A stretch of DNA of 64,000 nucleotides. Source: Thermoleophilaceae bacterium (GTDB lineage Bacteria > Actinomycetota > Thermoleophilia > Solirubrobacterales > Thermoleophilaceae). Below the pieces are notes generated by a model that saw nothing but the letters and a program-made list of their open reading frames with translations, was not told where the DNA came from and did no database searches. The stretch lies in assembly GCA_036378175.1 (NCBI GenBank), contig DASUWY010000040.1, forward strand, positions 40,884-104,883. The letters run 5' to 3'. A program made the translations under genes and the position numbers. Positions 34,681 to 43,853 of the stretch are shown one piece after another (position 1 is the stretch's first letter; every line of letters begins with the position of its first letter).

Positions 34681-35511
34681 ATGGGACTCGCAGTTCATCA
34701 GCAGCTCTGGGACTCGGTGGCGGGGGGATGGGAGGAACACGCCGACTTTGCGGACGAGCGCGAGGCGGAACTCACGGCGCATCTGCTGGATCTGGTCGCG
34801 CTCGAACCTGGGGACCGGGTTCTCGAGCTCGCGTGCGGTCCCGGCGGCGTGGGACTCGCCGCCGCCAGGCGAATCGCCGGCCACGGGCACGTGGTTCTCT
34901 CCGATGCGGCTCCCCGCATGGTGGCTGTGGCCGAGAGCCGCGCCGCCGCACTCGGCATCCACAACGTGAGCTTCAAGCAGCTCGACCTCGAGCAGATCGA
35001 CGAGCCGGATGACTCCTACGACGTCGTACTGTGCCGCGAGGGCCTCATGCTGGTGCCGGATCCCGATGGGGCCGCTACCGAGATCCGCCGCGTGCTGCGC
35101 CCCGGCGGCCGGCTGGCCCTCGCGGTCTGGGGCCCGCGCGAGCGCAATCCGTGGCTCGGCATCGTCCTCGACTCCGTGAGCGAGCAGCTCGGAGTGCAGG
35201 TGCCGCCGCCTGGGGTGCCTGGCCCGTTCTCGCTCGAGGATGCCGTCAGGCTCGAGTCGATCCTCGCGGGCGCCGGCCTACACGACGTCCGGGTGACCGA
35301 GCACGAGGTGCCGTATCGCGCGGCGTCGAGCGAGGAGTGGTGGGTTCGAACGGTGGCGCTGGCCGGGCCGCTCGCCACGATGCTGGGCTCGCTGCCCGCC
35401 TCGGCCGCGGACGCGGTGCGTGACCGCGCCCGTGGCGAGATCGCCGCGTATGAGACCGGTGGCCGCCTCGAGATTCCCGGCGTGTCGCTCGTGGCATCGG
35501 CCCGCGGATAG
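34681..35511 (+). CDS. class I SAM-dependent methyltransferase
   Basis: 276 aa. Motif I LELACGPGGVG (about residues 50-60), acidic LSDAAPRM, motif LDLEQIDEPDDSYDVVLCREGLML, and LRPGGRLALAVWG form a UbiE/ubiquinone-type Rossmann methyltransferase. ATG 34681 is preferred over 34675 because GGAG at 34671-34674 is then 6 nt away. Substrate unknown; probably regulated by the divergent TetR protein. Confidence 0.88.
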   Translation: MGLAVHQQLWDSVAGGWEEHADFADEREAELTAHLLDLVALEPGDRVLELACGPGGVGLAAARRIAGHGHVVLSDAAPRMVAVAESRAAALGIHNVSFKQLDLEQIDEPDDSYDVVLCREGLMLVPDPDGAATEIRRVLRPGGRLALAVWGPRERNPWLGIVLDSVSEQLGVQVPPPGVPGPFSLEDAVRLESILAGAGLHDVRVTEHEVPYRAASSEEWWVRTVALAGPLATMLGSLPASAADAVRDRARGEIAAYETGGRLEIPGVSLVASARG

Positions 35512-35526
35512 AAAGGCGCGGCGCAC

Positions 35527-36222
35527 TCACCAGAGCGCGTCGTGCTCTTCCATCACGCCGTAGCCCTCGCGAAGGCGGGTGCCGTCGGGCAGCTCACCGC
35601 TGAACGTTCCAAACGGCTGCCGGTAGCGGCTGCGGAGCACGAGCAGGTTCATGTTCTCGCTCCTCTCAGCCCAGGCGCTGAACGTCATGCCCGCCACGCG
35701 CGAGAGGTCCGCGGCGAACTCCACGGGGCCGACCTCCACCGCCTCCCCGCCGCGCCACACGCGGCGTTCGCTCGCGCCGGGAGCGTCGTGGATCCCGTCC
35801 ACCAGATTCCACGCCACCGCCAGCCCGTCCTCGGCCACTCCCACGCCGGCCGACCAGCGCCATGACGTATGACGATCGTGGTCCCCGTCGCTGTCGTCCA
35901 CTATGGCGCGCGCGTCCACCGGCCGGCCGAGCGCGGTCCCGCGCACCGCGATCCCGCCCTGCTTCCGCGTCCAGATCGAGTGTCCGCCCGGCGTGCGGGA
36001 GGTCACCTCCACGCCCTCAACCTCCTCGACCGCCAGGTCTATGACGCCGCGCACGCGGACGCTGCCGGGCACCAGCTCCACTCCGCGGCCGCCCTCGCGG
36101 AGCGTTCCGTCGGGGAGCGCGACAGCCCACCAGCGCCGCCGCACCGGCCCCACGCGGGCGTCGCCTGCGCACAGCATCAACTCGGGGGAGAAAACGCCGA
36201 CCCAGCGCCAGCGCTTGCGCAT
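35527..36222 (-). CDS. DUF2804-like protein of unknown function
   Basis: 231 aa, rich in Trp and beta strands. HTSWRWSAGVGVAEDGLAVAWNLVDGIHDAP recalls the DUF2804 central motif, and FGTFSGELPDGTRLREGYGVMEEHDALW its C-terminus. No known catalytic signature. The ATG overlaps the stop of the aldo/keto reductase gene (TGATG), suggesting one transcript. Confidence 0.7.
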   Translation of the reverse strand: MRKRWRWVGVFSPELMLCAGDARVGPVRRRWWAVALPDGTLREGGRGVELVPGSVRVRGVIDLAVEEVEGVEVTSRTPGGHSIWTRKQGGIAVRGTALGRPVDARAIVDDSDGDHDRHTSWRWSAGVGVAEDGLAVAWNLVDGIHDAPGASERRVWRGGEAVEVGPVEFAADLSRVAGMTFSAWAERSENMNLLVLRSRYRQPFGTFSGELPDGTRLREGYGVMEEHDALW

Positions 36223-37169
36223 CAGCGCCGCGGCGTGGGGAAGATCGAGTCGAGCTCTTCGAGTTCGGTCTGGGAAGGCTCCCAGCGCAGCGCCGCCGCG
36301 TTCGCGCGAACCTGCTCGGGCTTCGTGGCGCCGGCGATCACGGACGCAACCGCGGGCTGGGCCGCCAGCCCGGCGATCGCCACGTCGAGCAGCGTGAGCT
36401 CACGCGCTCGCGCGAACTCCTCCGCGGCCTCGAGCCTGTCGAAGGTCTCGTCGTTCGCCACCTCCGGCCGACCGTGCAGCCGGGTGCCCTCCGGCGCATC
36501 CTCGCCGCGGCGGTACTTGCCCGTGAGCAGCCCGCTCGCCAGCGGGAAGTAGGGGAGCACCCCCACCCCGAGCTCCTCGCACTTCGGGACCACGTCCGCC
36601 TCGATCTCGCGCTTGAGCAGGCTGTACTCGTTCTGCAGGCTCACGAAGCGGGTGAAGCCGTTCTCGCGCGCGGCGGCCTCCGCCTCCTCGAGTTCGGCGG
36701 CGGAGAAGTTCGAGCAGCCGATCTCGCGCACCTTGCCCTCCTTCACGAGCTGGTCGAGCGCGGCGAGCGTCTCCTCGATCGGGGTTTCGCCGTCGGGGCG
36801 GTGGTACTGGTAGAGGTCGATCACGTCGGTCCCGAGCCGCCGCAGCGAGCCCTCCACGGCCTCGCGGATGTACGCGCGCGAGCCTCGCGGGCGGGCGGAC
36901 GGCCCCTTGTCGCCCATGTCCATGCCGAACTTCGTGGCCAGAACCACCTGGTCGCGCCGTCCCTTCAGCACCTCGCCGAGCAGCGTCTCGCTGCCGCCCT
37001 GCTCGCCGTACACGTCGGCGGTGTCGAAGAAGGTCACTCCGGCTTCGAGCGCCGCATCCACAACGGCGCGCGTGCCCTCGAGGTCCACCCGGCGCCCGAA
37101 GTTGTTGCAGCCGAGCCCGACCGCGGACACGCTCAGCCCGCCGAGAACGCGGTGTTCGGGATCCGCCAT
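36222..37169 (-). CDS. aldo/keto reductase
   Basis: 315 aa TIM-barrel NADPH oxidoreductase. The catalytic tetrad is visible: Asp and Tyr in FFDTADVYGEQ, Lys in VVLATKFGMD, His in YQYHRPD. The C-terminal cofactor part includes VASVIAGATKPEQVRANA. The closest type is the YdhF/YajO-like subgroup. Substrate unknown. Confidence 0.92.
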   Translation of the reverse strand: MADPEHRVLGGLSVSAVGLGCNNFGRRVDLEGTRAVVDAALEAGVTFFDTADVYGEQGGSETLLGEVLKGRRDQVVLATKFGMDMGDKGPSARPRGSRAYIREAVEGSLRRLGTDVIDLYQYHRPDGETPIEETLAALDQLVKEGKVREIGCSNFSAAELEEAEAAARENGFTRFVSLQNEYSLLKREIEADVVPKCEELGVGVLPYFPLASGLLTGKYRRGEDAPEGTRLHGRPEVANDETFDRLEAAEEFARARELTLLDVAIAGLAAQPAVASVIAGATKPEQVRANAAALRWEPSQTELEELDSIFPTPRR

Positions 37170-37283
37170 GCGGGCGCGGACTCTACTGCGGCGAAAGGGC
37201 CTGCTCGAGATCGCGCAGCGTGAAGTCGCCGCGGCTCTCGTAGCGCGAATCGAATGTGCGCCAACTCGCGCGCCGGTAGGGCG

Positions 37284-38675
37284 CTAGTAAGCCGGTGGCA
37301 TGAACGGCTTCACGAGCAGCGTGCGCAGGGCGCGACGGCCGCTGCGGTCCTCCCGACGGTCCGCGCTCGCGAGCGTTCGCACGATCGCCGACGACGCCGC
37401 GTAGCGCAACGGTTCGAGCTCCCACCTGCGCGAGCGATGCCCCACCCACGGCAGCGTGACGAGCTCGGTGTCGCGACCGAGCACGAGATCGGCCAGGGTC
37501 CGCCCGGAGATGTTCGTGGCCGCCACGCCGTGGCCCACGTAGCCGCCGGCGAAGCCCAACCCGCTCGCCCGGTCGAAGGTCACGCTCATCGACCAGTCGC
37601 GCGGCACGGCGAGTGGTCCGCCCCAGTGGTGGGTGATGCGGGCGTCGGCGGCCGCTGGGAAGTGAGCTCGGACCGCGGATCGAAGTCGCTCCGCCACCTC
37701 GGCGCTGCGCTCGTTGCGCTCGTCGATCGGCCGGCCGAGCTTGTACGGCGCGCCGCGCCCGCCGATCGCGATGCGCCCGTCGCGCGTGCGCTGCGCGTAG
37801 AAGAAGAGATGGTGGCGGTCGCCGATGAGCAGCCCCTCGCGCCAGCCGATCTCCTCCCACACGTCTTCGGGCAGCGGCTCCGTGGCGATCATCAGCGAGT
37901 AGAGCGGTAGGTAGCTGCGGGCCTCGCCCGGCAGCAGCGTGGTGTACGACTCGGTGGCGCGGATCACGCTTTCCGCGCGCACCGTGCCCGCGTCGCAGCG
38001 CAGCGCGCGGGGCGCGACGGCGTGCACGCGCGTGCCTTCGAAGATCGTGACGCCGAGGCCTTCGCATGCGCGGGCCAGTCCGCGCGCGAGCCGGGCCGGG
38101 TCCACGCGGGCGGCGTGCGGGGCGTAGGTGGCGGCCAGGCCTCCCTTCACGCGCGCCTGAGCGTCCGCCTCGGCGCCGGTCAGCAGCCGGAGGTCCTCCT
38201 CCGGCACTCCGGCGCGGCGCTGGTCGTCGACCATCGCCTCCAGCCGGTGCTGCTGCGGCGCGCTGGTGGCCACGCTGAGCATCCCCTCCTTTGCGTAGCC
38301 ACAGTCGATCTCCTCGCGCTCCACCACTTTCCCGATCTCGTCCACGGCGCGGTAGCTCTCGCGCACCGCGCGGAGCACAGCGTCCCTGCTGCTCCGCCGC
38401 TCGTACACGCGCGCGATCCCGGCGATCCCGCCGGACACCCAGCCGCCGTTTCGCCCCGAGGGTCCGAATCCAGCGATTTCGGCCTCGAGCACAACCACGC
38501 GCAGGTCAGCCTGATGCCGCTTGAGGTAGTAGGCGGTCCACAGGCCAGTGAAGCCGGCGCCGACGATCGCGACGTCGCAGTCGAGGTCCCCCGGCAGCGA
38601 CGGACGCGGCGTGAGCGGCTCGGGCAGCAGGTCCAGCCAGAGGCTGCGAGCGCGGTACCGGGGCGAGTCCGTCAT
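37284..38675 (-). CDS. FAD-dependent amine/amino-acid oxidase (DAO family, gamma-glutamylputrescine oxidase-like)
   Basis: 463 aa. GAGFTGLWTAYYL (about residues 37-49) binds FAD ADP; the acidic strand-2 end is VVLEAE; the C-terminal FAD segment GLGFAGGYVGHGVAATNISGR is conserved. GPSGRNGGWVSGG is typical of PuuB-like glycine/polyamine oxidases. It would oxidise a primary or secondary amine with O2. It stands alone, without puuACD neighbours. Confidence 0.87.
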   Translation of the reverse strand: MTDSPRYRARSLWLDLLPEPLTPRPSLPGDLDCDVAIVGAGFTGLWTAYYLKRHQADLRVVVLEAEIAGFGPSGRNGGWVSGGIAGIARVYERRSSRDAVLRAVRESYRAVDEIGKVVEREEIDCGYAKEGMLSVATSAPQQHRLEAMVDDQRRAGVPEEDLRLLTGAEADAQARVKGGLAATYAPHAARVDPARLARGLARACEGLGVTIFEGTRVHAVAPRALRCDAGTVRAESVIRATESYTTLLPGEARSYLPLYSLMIATEPLPEDVWEEIGWREGLLIGDRHHLFFYAQRTRDGRIAIGGRGAPYKLGRPIDERNERSAEVAERLRSAVRAHFPAAADARITHHWGGPLAVPRDWSMSVTFDRASGLGFAGGYVGHGVAATNISGRTLADLVLGRDTELVTLPWVGHRSRRWELEPLRYAASSAIVRTLASADRREDRSGRRALRTLLVKPFMPPAY

Positions 38676-38704
38676 CGCCCGCGAACACTAGGGTCTGCAC
38701 CTGG

Positions 38705-39973
38705 ATGAGCACCGTTGCCTTCTTCCCCGAGGGCGCGTTTGGCCCGACGAACAACTGCGTGGGAATCGGACACGTGCTGCGCGCACGCGGCCACCGCGTG
38801 GTGTTCGTGGTGGAGGAGTCCTTCGCCGGGAGCCTCGAGGCGAAGGGATTCGAGGAGCGGCTGATGCGGCTCGCGCCGCCGCCAGAGGAGCCGGAGGTTC
38901 CCGGTCAGTTCTGGAAGGACTTCATCCGCGACACGGCGCCCGTGTTTCGCAAGCCGACGATCGAGCAGCTCGGCGAGTTCATCGCGCCGACGTTCCAGGC
39001 GCTCGTCGACGGCTCGAAGTACGTGCACGAGCGGCTGCTCGAGATCTTCGACGAGACCCGTCCCGACGTGATCGTGGAGGACAACGTCGTCACCTTCCCG
39101 GCGCTGCACGCGAGCGGCCGCCGGTGGGTGCGGATCATGTCCTGCAATCCCGCCGAGCTGAAGGACCCGGCCGTGCCTCCCGTGTTCTCCGGCTACCCGT
39201 CGGACGATCGCTCCGGGTGGTCCGCGTACTGGGACGAATACCGCCGCGCGCACGCGGACCTACATGCGGACTTCGACGAGTTCTGCCGCCAGCGCGGCGC
39301 CCCGCCGCTGCCCGAGCTCGACTTCATGCACGAGTCGCCGTGGCTCAACCTGTCGCTGTACCCGCGCGAGGTGGACTACGCGCGCGAGCGACCGCCGGCG
39401 CCCACCTGGCACAACCTCGAGGCGAGCGTGCGGGCAACGGACGCTCCGTGGAACGGCGCGCCCGACGGCGACGGCCCGCTGGTCTACCTGTCGCTCGGCT
39501 CCCTCGGCTCGGCGGACGTGGACCTGATGCGCACGCTGATCGGCGCACTGGCGGATACGCGTTACCGCGTGATCGTGTCGAAGGGTCCGCAGCACGACCA
39601 GCTCGAGCTCGCGGACAACATGGTGGGGGAGGAGTTCCTGCCGCAGGCATCGCTACTGCCCCAGGTGGACCTCGTGATCACGCACGGCGGCAACAACACG
39701 GTGACCGAGTGCCTCTGGTTCGGGAAGCCCATGGTCGTCCTGCCGCTCTTCTGGGACCAATACGACAACGCCCAGCGGATCCATGAGAAGGGCTTCGGCA
39801 TACGCCTGGACACCTACTGCCACGAGCCGGAGCAGCTCAGAAGCGCGATCGACACGCTGCTGGCGGACGAGGACGTGAAGCAGCGCCTGAACAAGACCAG
39901 CACCCGGCTCCGGCAACGCCCCGGCACAGAGACGGCAGCCGACCTGATCGAAGAGCTGGCGGCTAACAGCTAG
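38705..39973 (+). CDS. UDP-glycosyltransferase-like enzyme (GT1/macrolide glycosyltransferase family)
   Basis: 422 aa GT-B fold. The C-terminal donor-binding signature HGGNNTVTECLWFGKPMVVLPLFWDQYDNAQRI is intact (about residues 325-357). The N-terminal acceptor half begins VAFFPEGAFGPTNNCVGIGHVLRARGH. It likely glycosylates a lipid or small hydrophobic metabolite. It ends with TAG, whose G begins two heptamer repeat units. Confidence 0.87.
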   Translation: MSTVAFFPEGAFGPTNNCVGIGHVLRARGHRVVFVVEESFAGSLEAKGFEERLMRLAPPPEEPEVPGQFWKDFIRDTAPVFRKPTIEQLGEFIAPTFQALVDGSKYVHERLLEIFDETRPDVIVEDNVVTFPALHASGRRWVRIMSCNPAELKDPAVPPVFSGYPSDDRSGWSAYWDEYRRAHADLHADFDEFCRQRGAPPLPELDFMHESPWLNLSLYPREVDYARERPPAPTWHNLEASVRATDAPWNGAPDGDGPLVYLSLGSLGSADVDLMRTLIGALADTRYRVIVSKGPQHDQLELADNMVGEEFLPQASLLPQVDLVITHGGNNTVTECLWFGKPMVVLPLFWDQYDNAQRIHEKGFGIRLDTYCHEPEQLRSAIDTLLADEDVKQRLNKTSTRLRQRPGTETAADLIEELAANS

Positions 39974-39986
39974 GAGCCAGGGGCCA
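39973..39986 (+). repeat. short solo heptamer array (locus D)
   Basis: Two units, GGAGCCA and GGGGCCA, begin at the G of the glycosyltransferase TAG stop codon (39971-39973). They match the GG-plus-five-base design of the longer arrays at the cassette loci but have no facing array or gene. Confidence 0.4.
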
Positions 39987-40039
39987 GCCGGTGTACGTTA
40001 GGCACTGAGGCTCGCGTATCCCGAGGAAGGAAAGGCCCC

Positions 40040-41422
40040 ATGACCGTCTCTGCTCTCGTCCCGGAACGCCGGGACGATCTCGCTTCCCGCTTTGGAGGAA
40101 CCCTCGTCGGGCCGGAGGATCCGACCTATGACGAGCTGAGGCTCTGCCACAACGGGCTCGTGGACAAGCACCCCGTGCTGCTGGCCTGCTGCCGGGGCGC
40201 GTCCGACGTGGCCGAGGCCGTGCGGTTCGCGAGCTCCGAGGGTCTCGAGCTCGCCGTCAGGGGCGGCGGGCACAACGTCTCCGGCCGCGCGCTGTCGGAA
40301 GGCGGCCTCGTCATCGATCTGTCGCTGATGCGCGGCGTGGACGTGGATCCGAGGACCCGGACCGCGCGCGTTCAGGGCGGCGCGCTGTGGAGCGACGTGA
40401 ATCGCGAGGCGGCGGTGCATGGGCTCGCGGTCACGGGCGGCGCGATCTCCACCACCGGCGTGGGCGGCTACACGCTCGGCGGCGGCCTCGGCTGGCTGAT
40501 GGGCGTGTGCGGGCTGGCGGCCGACAACCTCCTGGAGGCCGAGGTGGTCCTCACCACCGGCGCGGTGGTTCGCGCCGCACCGGGAGAGCACGAGGACCTC
40601 TTCTGGGCGATCCGCGGCGGCGGTGGGAACTTCGGCGTGGTCACGTCGTTCGTGTTTCGCCTCCACCCGATCGCGGAGATCGTGGGCGGCCTCATCGCGC
40701 ACCCGATCGACGCCGCGCCGGACCTGCTGCGCCTCTACCGGCAGGCCACCGCCGAGGCATCGGACGAGCTCACGATGTTCAGCGGGCTCGTGCACGCGCC
40801 GGACGGGTCCGGAATGCCGCTCGCGGCGCTGGTGCTCTGCCACGCGGGCGCCCGCGAGGACGCGGAGCGGGAGATAGCGCCGCTGCTCGAGTGGGGCCAG
40901 CCCGCAATGGTGGAAGTGGGGCCGATGCCGTATCCGGTGATGAACACGCTGCTCGACGCGGGCTACCCGAAGGGCTCGTTGAACTACTGGAAGTCGACCT
41001 TCGTGCGCGGAATCGACGACGGGTTGATCGACACCGTGGTCGAACGCTTCGCCTCCTGCCCCACGCCGATGGGCGCGATCCTGTTCGAGCACTTCCACGG
41101 AGCCGTTACCCGGGTGGAGCCGACGGCGACGGCGGTGCCGCACAGGGCCGCGGGCTACAACCTGCTGATCCCAACCGTCTGGACCGATCCGGCCGCCACC
41201 GACGCATGCGTGAGCTGGACTCGCGAGACCTACGACGCGGTGGCTCCCCACCGCGCGGACGGCCGCTGGCTCAACTACTTCGGCGATGACGAGGACGCCG
41301 GTGCGATCGACGCCGCCTACGGCCCGAACCGGAGCCGCCTGGCGGAGATAAAGGCGCGTTACGACCCCGACAACGTGTTCCACCTCAACCAGAACATCGC
41401 GCCGGCCGCGTCTACCGGCTGA
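40040..41422 (+). CDS. FAD-binding oxidoreductase (berberine bridge enzyme-like)
   Basis: 460 aa PCMH/VAO-type flavoprotein. The FAD domain includes VRGGGHNVSGRALSEGGLVIDLS, whose His could bind FAD covalently, and TTGVGGYTLGGGLGWLMG; the BBE C-terminal segment is NYFGDDEDAGA with YDPDNVFHLNQNI. The second covalent Cys of plant BBE is not evident. Likely oxidises an alcohol or sugar; substrate unknown. It is convergent with nudC, overlapping by 11 bp. Confidence 0.9.
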   Translation: MTVSALVPERRDDLASRFGGTLVGPEDPTYDELRLCHNGLVDKHPVLLACCRGASDVAEAVRFASSEGLELAVRGGGHNVSGRALSEGGLVIDLSLMRGVDVDPRTRTARVQGGALWSDVNREAAVHGLAVTGGAISTTGVGGYTLGGGLGWLMGVCGLAADNLLEAEVVLTTGAVVRAAPGEHEDLFWAIRGGGGNFGVVTSFVFRLHPIAEIVGGLIAHPIDAAPDLLRLYRQATAEASDELTMFSGLVHAPDGSGMPLAALVLCHAGAREDAEREIAPLLEWGQPAMVEVGPMPYPVMNTLLDAGYPKGSLNYWKSTFVRGIDDGLIDTVVERFASCPTPMGAILFEHFHGAVTRVEPTATAVPHRAAGYNLLIPTVWTDPAATDACVSWTRETYDAVAPHRADGRWLNYFGDDEDAGAIDAAYGPNRSRLAEIKARYDPDNVFHLNQNIAPAASTG

Positions 41423-42275
41423 GCCACTCGTCGATAAGCCGTCGGGCGATCGCGAGCGGCGGCGGGAGGTGGAAGTCGGTTTCGCCGCGAGCGGTCGCCT
41501 CGAGCTCCGAGCGCTCAAACCAGCGCACGTCGTCCAGCTCGCCGTCGCCGACGGCGGCGTCGCCACCCGCATAGCGCGCATGGAACCCGAGCATCAGCGA
41601 CGCCGGGAACGGCCACGGTTGTGAAGAGCGGTAGCGCACGTCCTCCACCTGTACGGATGTCTCCTCGAGCACCTCGCGAGCCACGGCCTCCTCGAGGCTC
41701 TCGCCGGGCTCGACGAACCCGGCAAGCGCGGAGTAACGCCCGGCCGGCCAGGTGGGCTGGCGTCCGAGCAGCGCGCGATCGCCGTCGTGCACGAGCATGA
41801 TCACCACCGGGTCGGTGCGCGGATGGTGCTCGGCGCCGCAGTTCGGGCAGCGGCGCAGGAAGCCCGCCTCCTCCATGTGCGTCAACGCGCCGCAGACGGC
41901 GCAGTGGGGATGCCTCCGATGCCAGTTCACCATTGCGGTGGCGTACGCGAGCAGCCCGGCGTCCTCGGGCGAGAACAGCGCGCCGACATCGCGCAAGCCC
42001 ATGAGCTGCGCACCGTCGGGCGGCTCGACGCCTTCGGCGTCCACCGCGAACACCGCACCATGAGCGTCGAGTCCGAGCAGTACCGGCTCGCCGCCTGCCG
42101 GGAGGGGCACGAGGGCGGGGCGCGAGTGGCCGTTCACGTAGACGCCCTCCTGCGCCACGAGCAGCGCGCGCGAGCTGCGGTCGGCCAGCCGCTCCGTCAG
42201 CCAGCGCTCGTCAGTGCGCCGCGGGCCGGCGCGGTCCAGCCGCACTCCCGCGAACGTGTTCAATCCGGCCGCCAC
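41412..42275 (-). CDS. nudC: NAD+ diphosphatase / NADH pyrophosphatase (Nudix)
   Basis: 287 aa from GTG 42275, which fits the family start (NTFAGVRLDR); TTG 42323 is a longer choice. The zinc ribbon is CAVCG...CPNCG, the Nudix box is GFVEPGESLEEAVAREVLEETS, and the NudC-specific SQPWPFPASLM follows. It hydrolyses NADH/NAD to NMN and AMP, and in bacteria also removes NAD caps from RNA. The order zinc ribbon, Nudix box, SQPWPFP is complete. Confidence 0.93.
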   Translation of the reverse strand: MAAGLNTFAGVRLDRAGPRRTDERWLTERLADRSSRALLVAQEGVYVNGHSRPALVPLPAGGEPVLLGLDAHGAVFAVDAEGVEPPDGAQLMGLRDVGALFSPEDAGLLAYATAMVNWHRRHPHCAVCGALTHMEEAGFLRRCPNCGAEHHPRTDPVVIMLVHDGDRALLGRQPTWPAGRYSALAGFVEPGESLEEAVAREVLEETSVQVEDVRYRSSQPWPFPASLMLGFHARYAGGDAAVGDGELDDVRWFERSELEATARGETDFHLPPPLAIARRLIDEWLSR

Positions 42276-42335
42276 GCCCCGTACGGTACGCACCCGGCTG
42301 GCCCGGGTATGCAGCCCTGCCAAGTAAGCTTCTGG

Positions 42336-42353
42336 ATTGACTGATCAGTCAAT
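42336..42353. promoter_or_regulatory. perfect 18-bp palindrome, likely TetR operator
   Basis: ATTGACTGATCAGTCAAT is perfectly symmetric. It lies 16 nt before the nitrilase GTG and immediately before its GGAGGGGGG ribosome site. The TGACTGATCAGTCA core resembles operators of FadR/TetR-type repressors, and a TetR-family gene is the second gene of this operon, so autoregulation is likely. It also lies between this operon and the divergent nudC gene. Confidence 0.7.
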
Positions 42354-42368
42354 GGAGGGGGGATCGCG

Positions 42369-43205
42369 GTGCGTGTCGCTGCGATACAGCTCAACTCGAA
42401 CGAAGACAAGCAGCGCAACCTCGCGACGGCGGACCGCCTGACCCGCGCGGCCGCGGCCGACGGCGCCGAGCTCGTGCTGCTGCCGGAGAAGTGGACCGCG
42501 CTCGGTTCGCACGAGGACTACGTGCGCGCGGCCGAGTCGCTGGACGAGCCTGGGCCCGCGCTCGAGTGGGCACGCCAGACCGCGCGCGAGCTCGGCATCG
42601 ACCTGGTGGCCGGCTCGATCTCCGAGCGCCGCGACGGCCGCGAGAAGCTCGGCAACACCTCGATCCACTTCGGCCCCGACGGCGAGCAGAAGGCGCTCTA
42701 CCGCAAGATCCACATGTTCGACGTGCTCGTGGGCGGGGTCGAGTACCGCGAGTCCGAATCTGAGGATCCGGGCGAGGAGATCGTGCTGTCCGAGACGCGC
42801 GACGGCGTGCCGCTCGGCATGACCGTCTGCTACGACCTCCGCTTCCCGGAGCTCTACCGGATTCTCGCGATCCGCGGCGCGCGCGTCCTGCTCGTGCCGG
42901 CGGCATTCACGAAGATCACCGGGCAGGCGCACTGGGAGGTGCTGCTGCGCGCCCGCGCGATCGAGAACCAGGCGTTCGTGATCGCCGCGGACCAGATCGG
43001 CCGCCATCCCGAAGGCAAGGAGAGCTTTGGCGGCTCGATGATCGTCGACCCGTGGGGAGAGGTGCTGGCGCGTGCGCCTGACGAGGAGACCTTCATCGCC
43101 GCCGATCTCGACCTCGCCCGCCAGGACGAGGTGCGCGAGCAGCTCCCGAGTCTCGCCAACCGCATGCCGGCCACCTACGCCTGGCCACAGGAGATCTCCG
43201 CCTGA
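42369..43205 (+). CDS. nitrilase-family carbon-nitrogen hydrolase (omega-amidase/NIT-like)
   Basis: 278 aa. The Glu-Lys-Cys triad is Glu in LLPEKW (about residue 40), Lys in LYRKIHMFDV (about 114) and Cys in TVCYDLRFPELYR (about 158). YDLRFPELY is typical of the Nit1/Nit2 branch acting on deaminated glutathione or omega-amides. GTG start with strong upstream GGAGGGGGG. It overlaps the TetR gene by 1 nt. Confidence 0.92.
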   Translation: MRVAAIQLNSNEDKQRNLATADRLTRAAAADGAELVLLPEKWTALGSHEDYVRAAESLDEPGPALEWARQTARELGIDLVAGSISERRDGREKLGNTSIHFGPDGEQKALYRKIHMFDVLVGGVEYRESESEDPGEEIVLSETRDGVPLGMTVCYDLRFPELYRILAIRGARVLLVPAAFTKITGQAHWEVLLRARAIENQAFVIAADQIGRHPEGKESFGGSMIVDPWGEVLARAPDEETFIAADLDLARQDEVREQLPSLANRMPATYAWPQEISA

Positions 43206-43837
43206 TGGCCGCCAGCGGGCGCCACGGCACCGGCGTCGACAAGCAGCGTGTGATCCTCGACGCCGCGATCCGCGTGTTCGCGCGCCAGGGCTTCCACAGC
43301 TGCCGCGTGTCTGACGTCGCGGACGAGGCGGGCGTGGCCTACGGGCTCGTCTACCACTACTTCAGCTCCAAGGAGGAGATCCTCAACACGCTCTTCACCG
43401 AGCGCTGGCAGCTGATGCTCGACGCGATCGTGGAGATCGACTCGCGCGATCAGCTCAGCGCGCGGGACAAGCTCGGCCAGGTGGCCGGCTTCATCATCGA
43501 CTCCTACCGCCACGAGCCCGACCTGATGAAAGTGATCATCGTGGAGGTCACGCGCGCGGCGAACACCTTCGGCCGCCATCACCTGCCAAAGATCCGCGAG
43601 GCGTACAACCTCATCGCCGGAATCGTGGAGCAGGCGCGGGTGGACGGCAGCTTCAAATCCGACATCTCGGCCGAGTTCGCCGCGATGTGCTTCTACGGCG
43701 CGATCGAGCAGCTGCTCACCGCGTGGATCTTCGACATCCTCCCGAAGTCGGACGAGGACTACGAGCGCGCCAAGGGCCTCGTGGTCGAGGCTATCTGCGG
43801 GGGCCTCGAGTCGGACGCGGTGGGCGCCCCCGCGTAG
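43205..43837 (+). CDS. TetR family transcriptional regulator (FadR-like)
   Basis: 210 aa. HTH at about residues 14-60 (ILDAAIRVFARQGFHSCRVSDVADEAGVAYGLVYHYFSSKEEIL). The C-terminal part (YRHEPDLMKVIIVEVTRAANTFGRHHLPKIREAYN) resembles acyl-CoA-responsive FadR-type TetR proteins of Bacillus and Thermus. The perfect palindrome before the operon is its probable binding site. Coupled to the nitrilase gene by TGATG. Confidence 0.9.
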   Translation: MAASGRHGTGVDKQRVILDAAIRVFARQGFHSCRVSDVADEAGVAYGLVYHYFSSKEEILNTLFTERWQLMLDAIVEIDSRDQLSARDKLGQVAGFIIDSYRHEPDLMKVIIVEVTRAANTFGRHHLPKIREAYNLIAGIVEQARVDGSFKSDISAEFAAMCFYGAIEQLLTAWIFDILPKSDEDYERAKGLVVEAICGGLESDAVGAPA

Positions 43838-43853
43838 TTAGACTGCCGACCCC

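Noticed and set aside
37183..37283. Peptide-like frame on the minus strand ending SWRTFDSRYESRGDFTLRDLEQALSPQ
   Set aside because: Reads like real protein but has no canonical start after the end of the DAO-family gene, and the upstream part of the frame is only the shadow of that gene.
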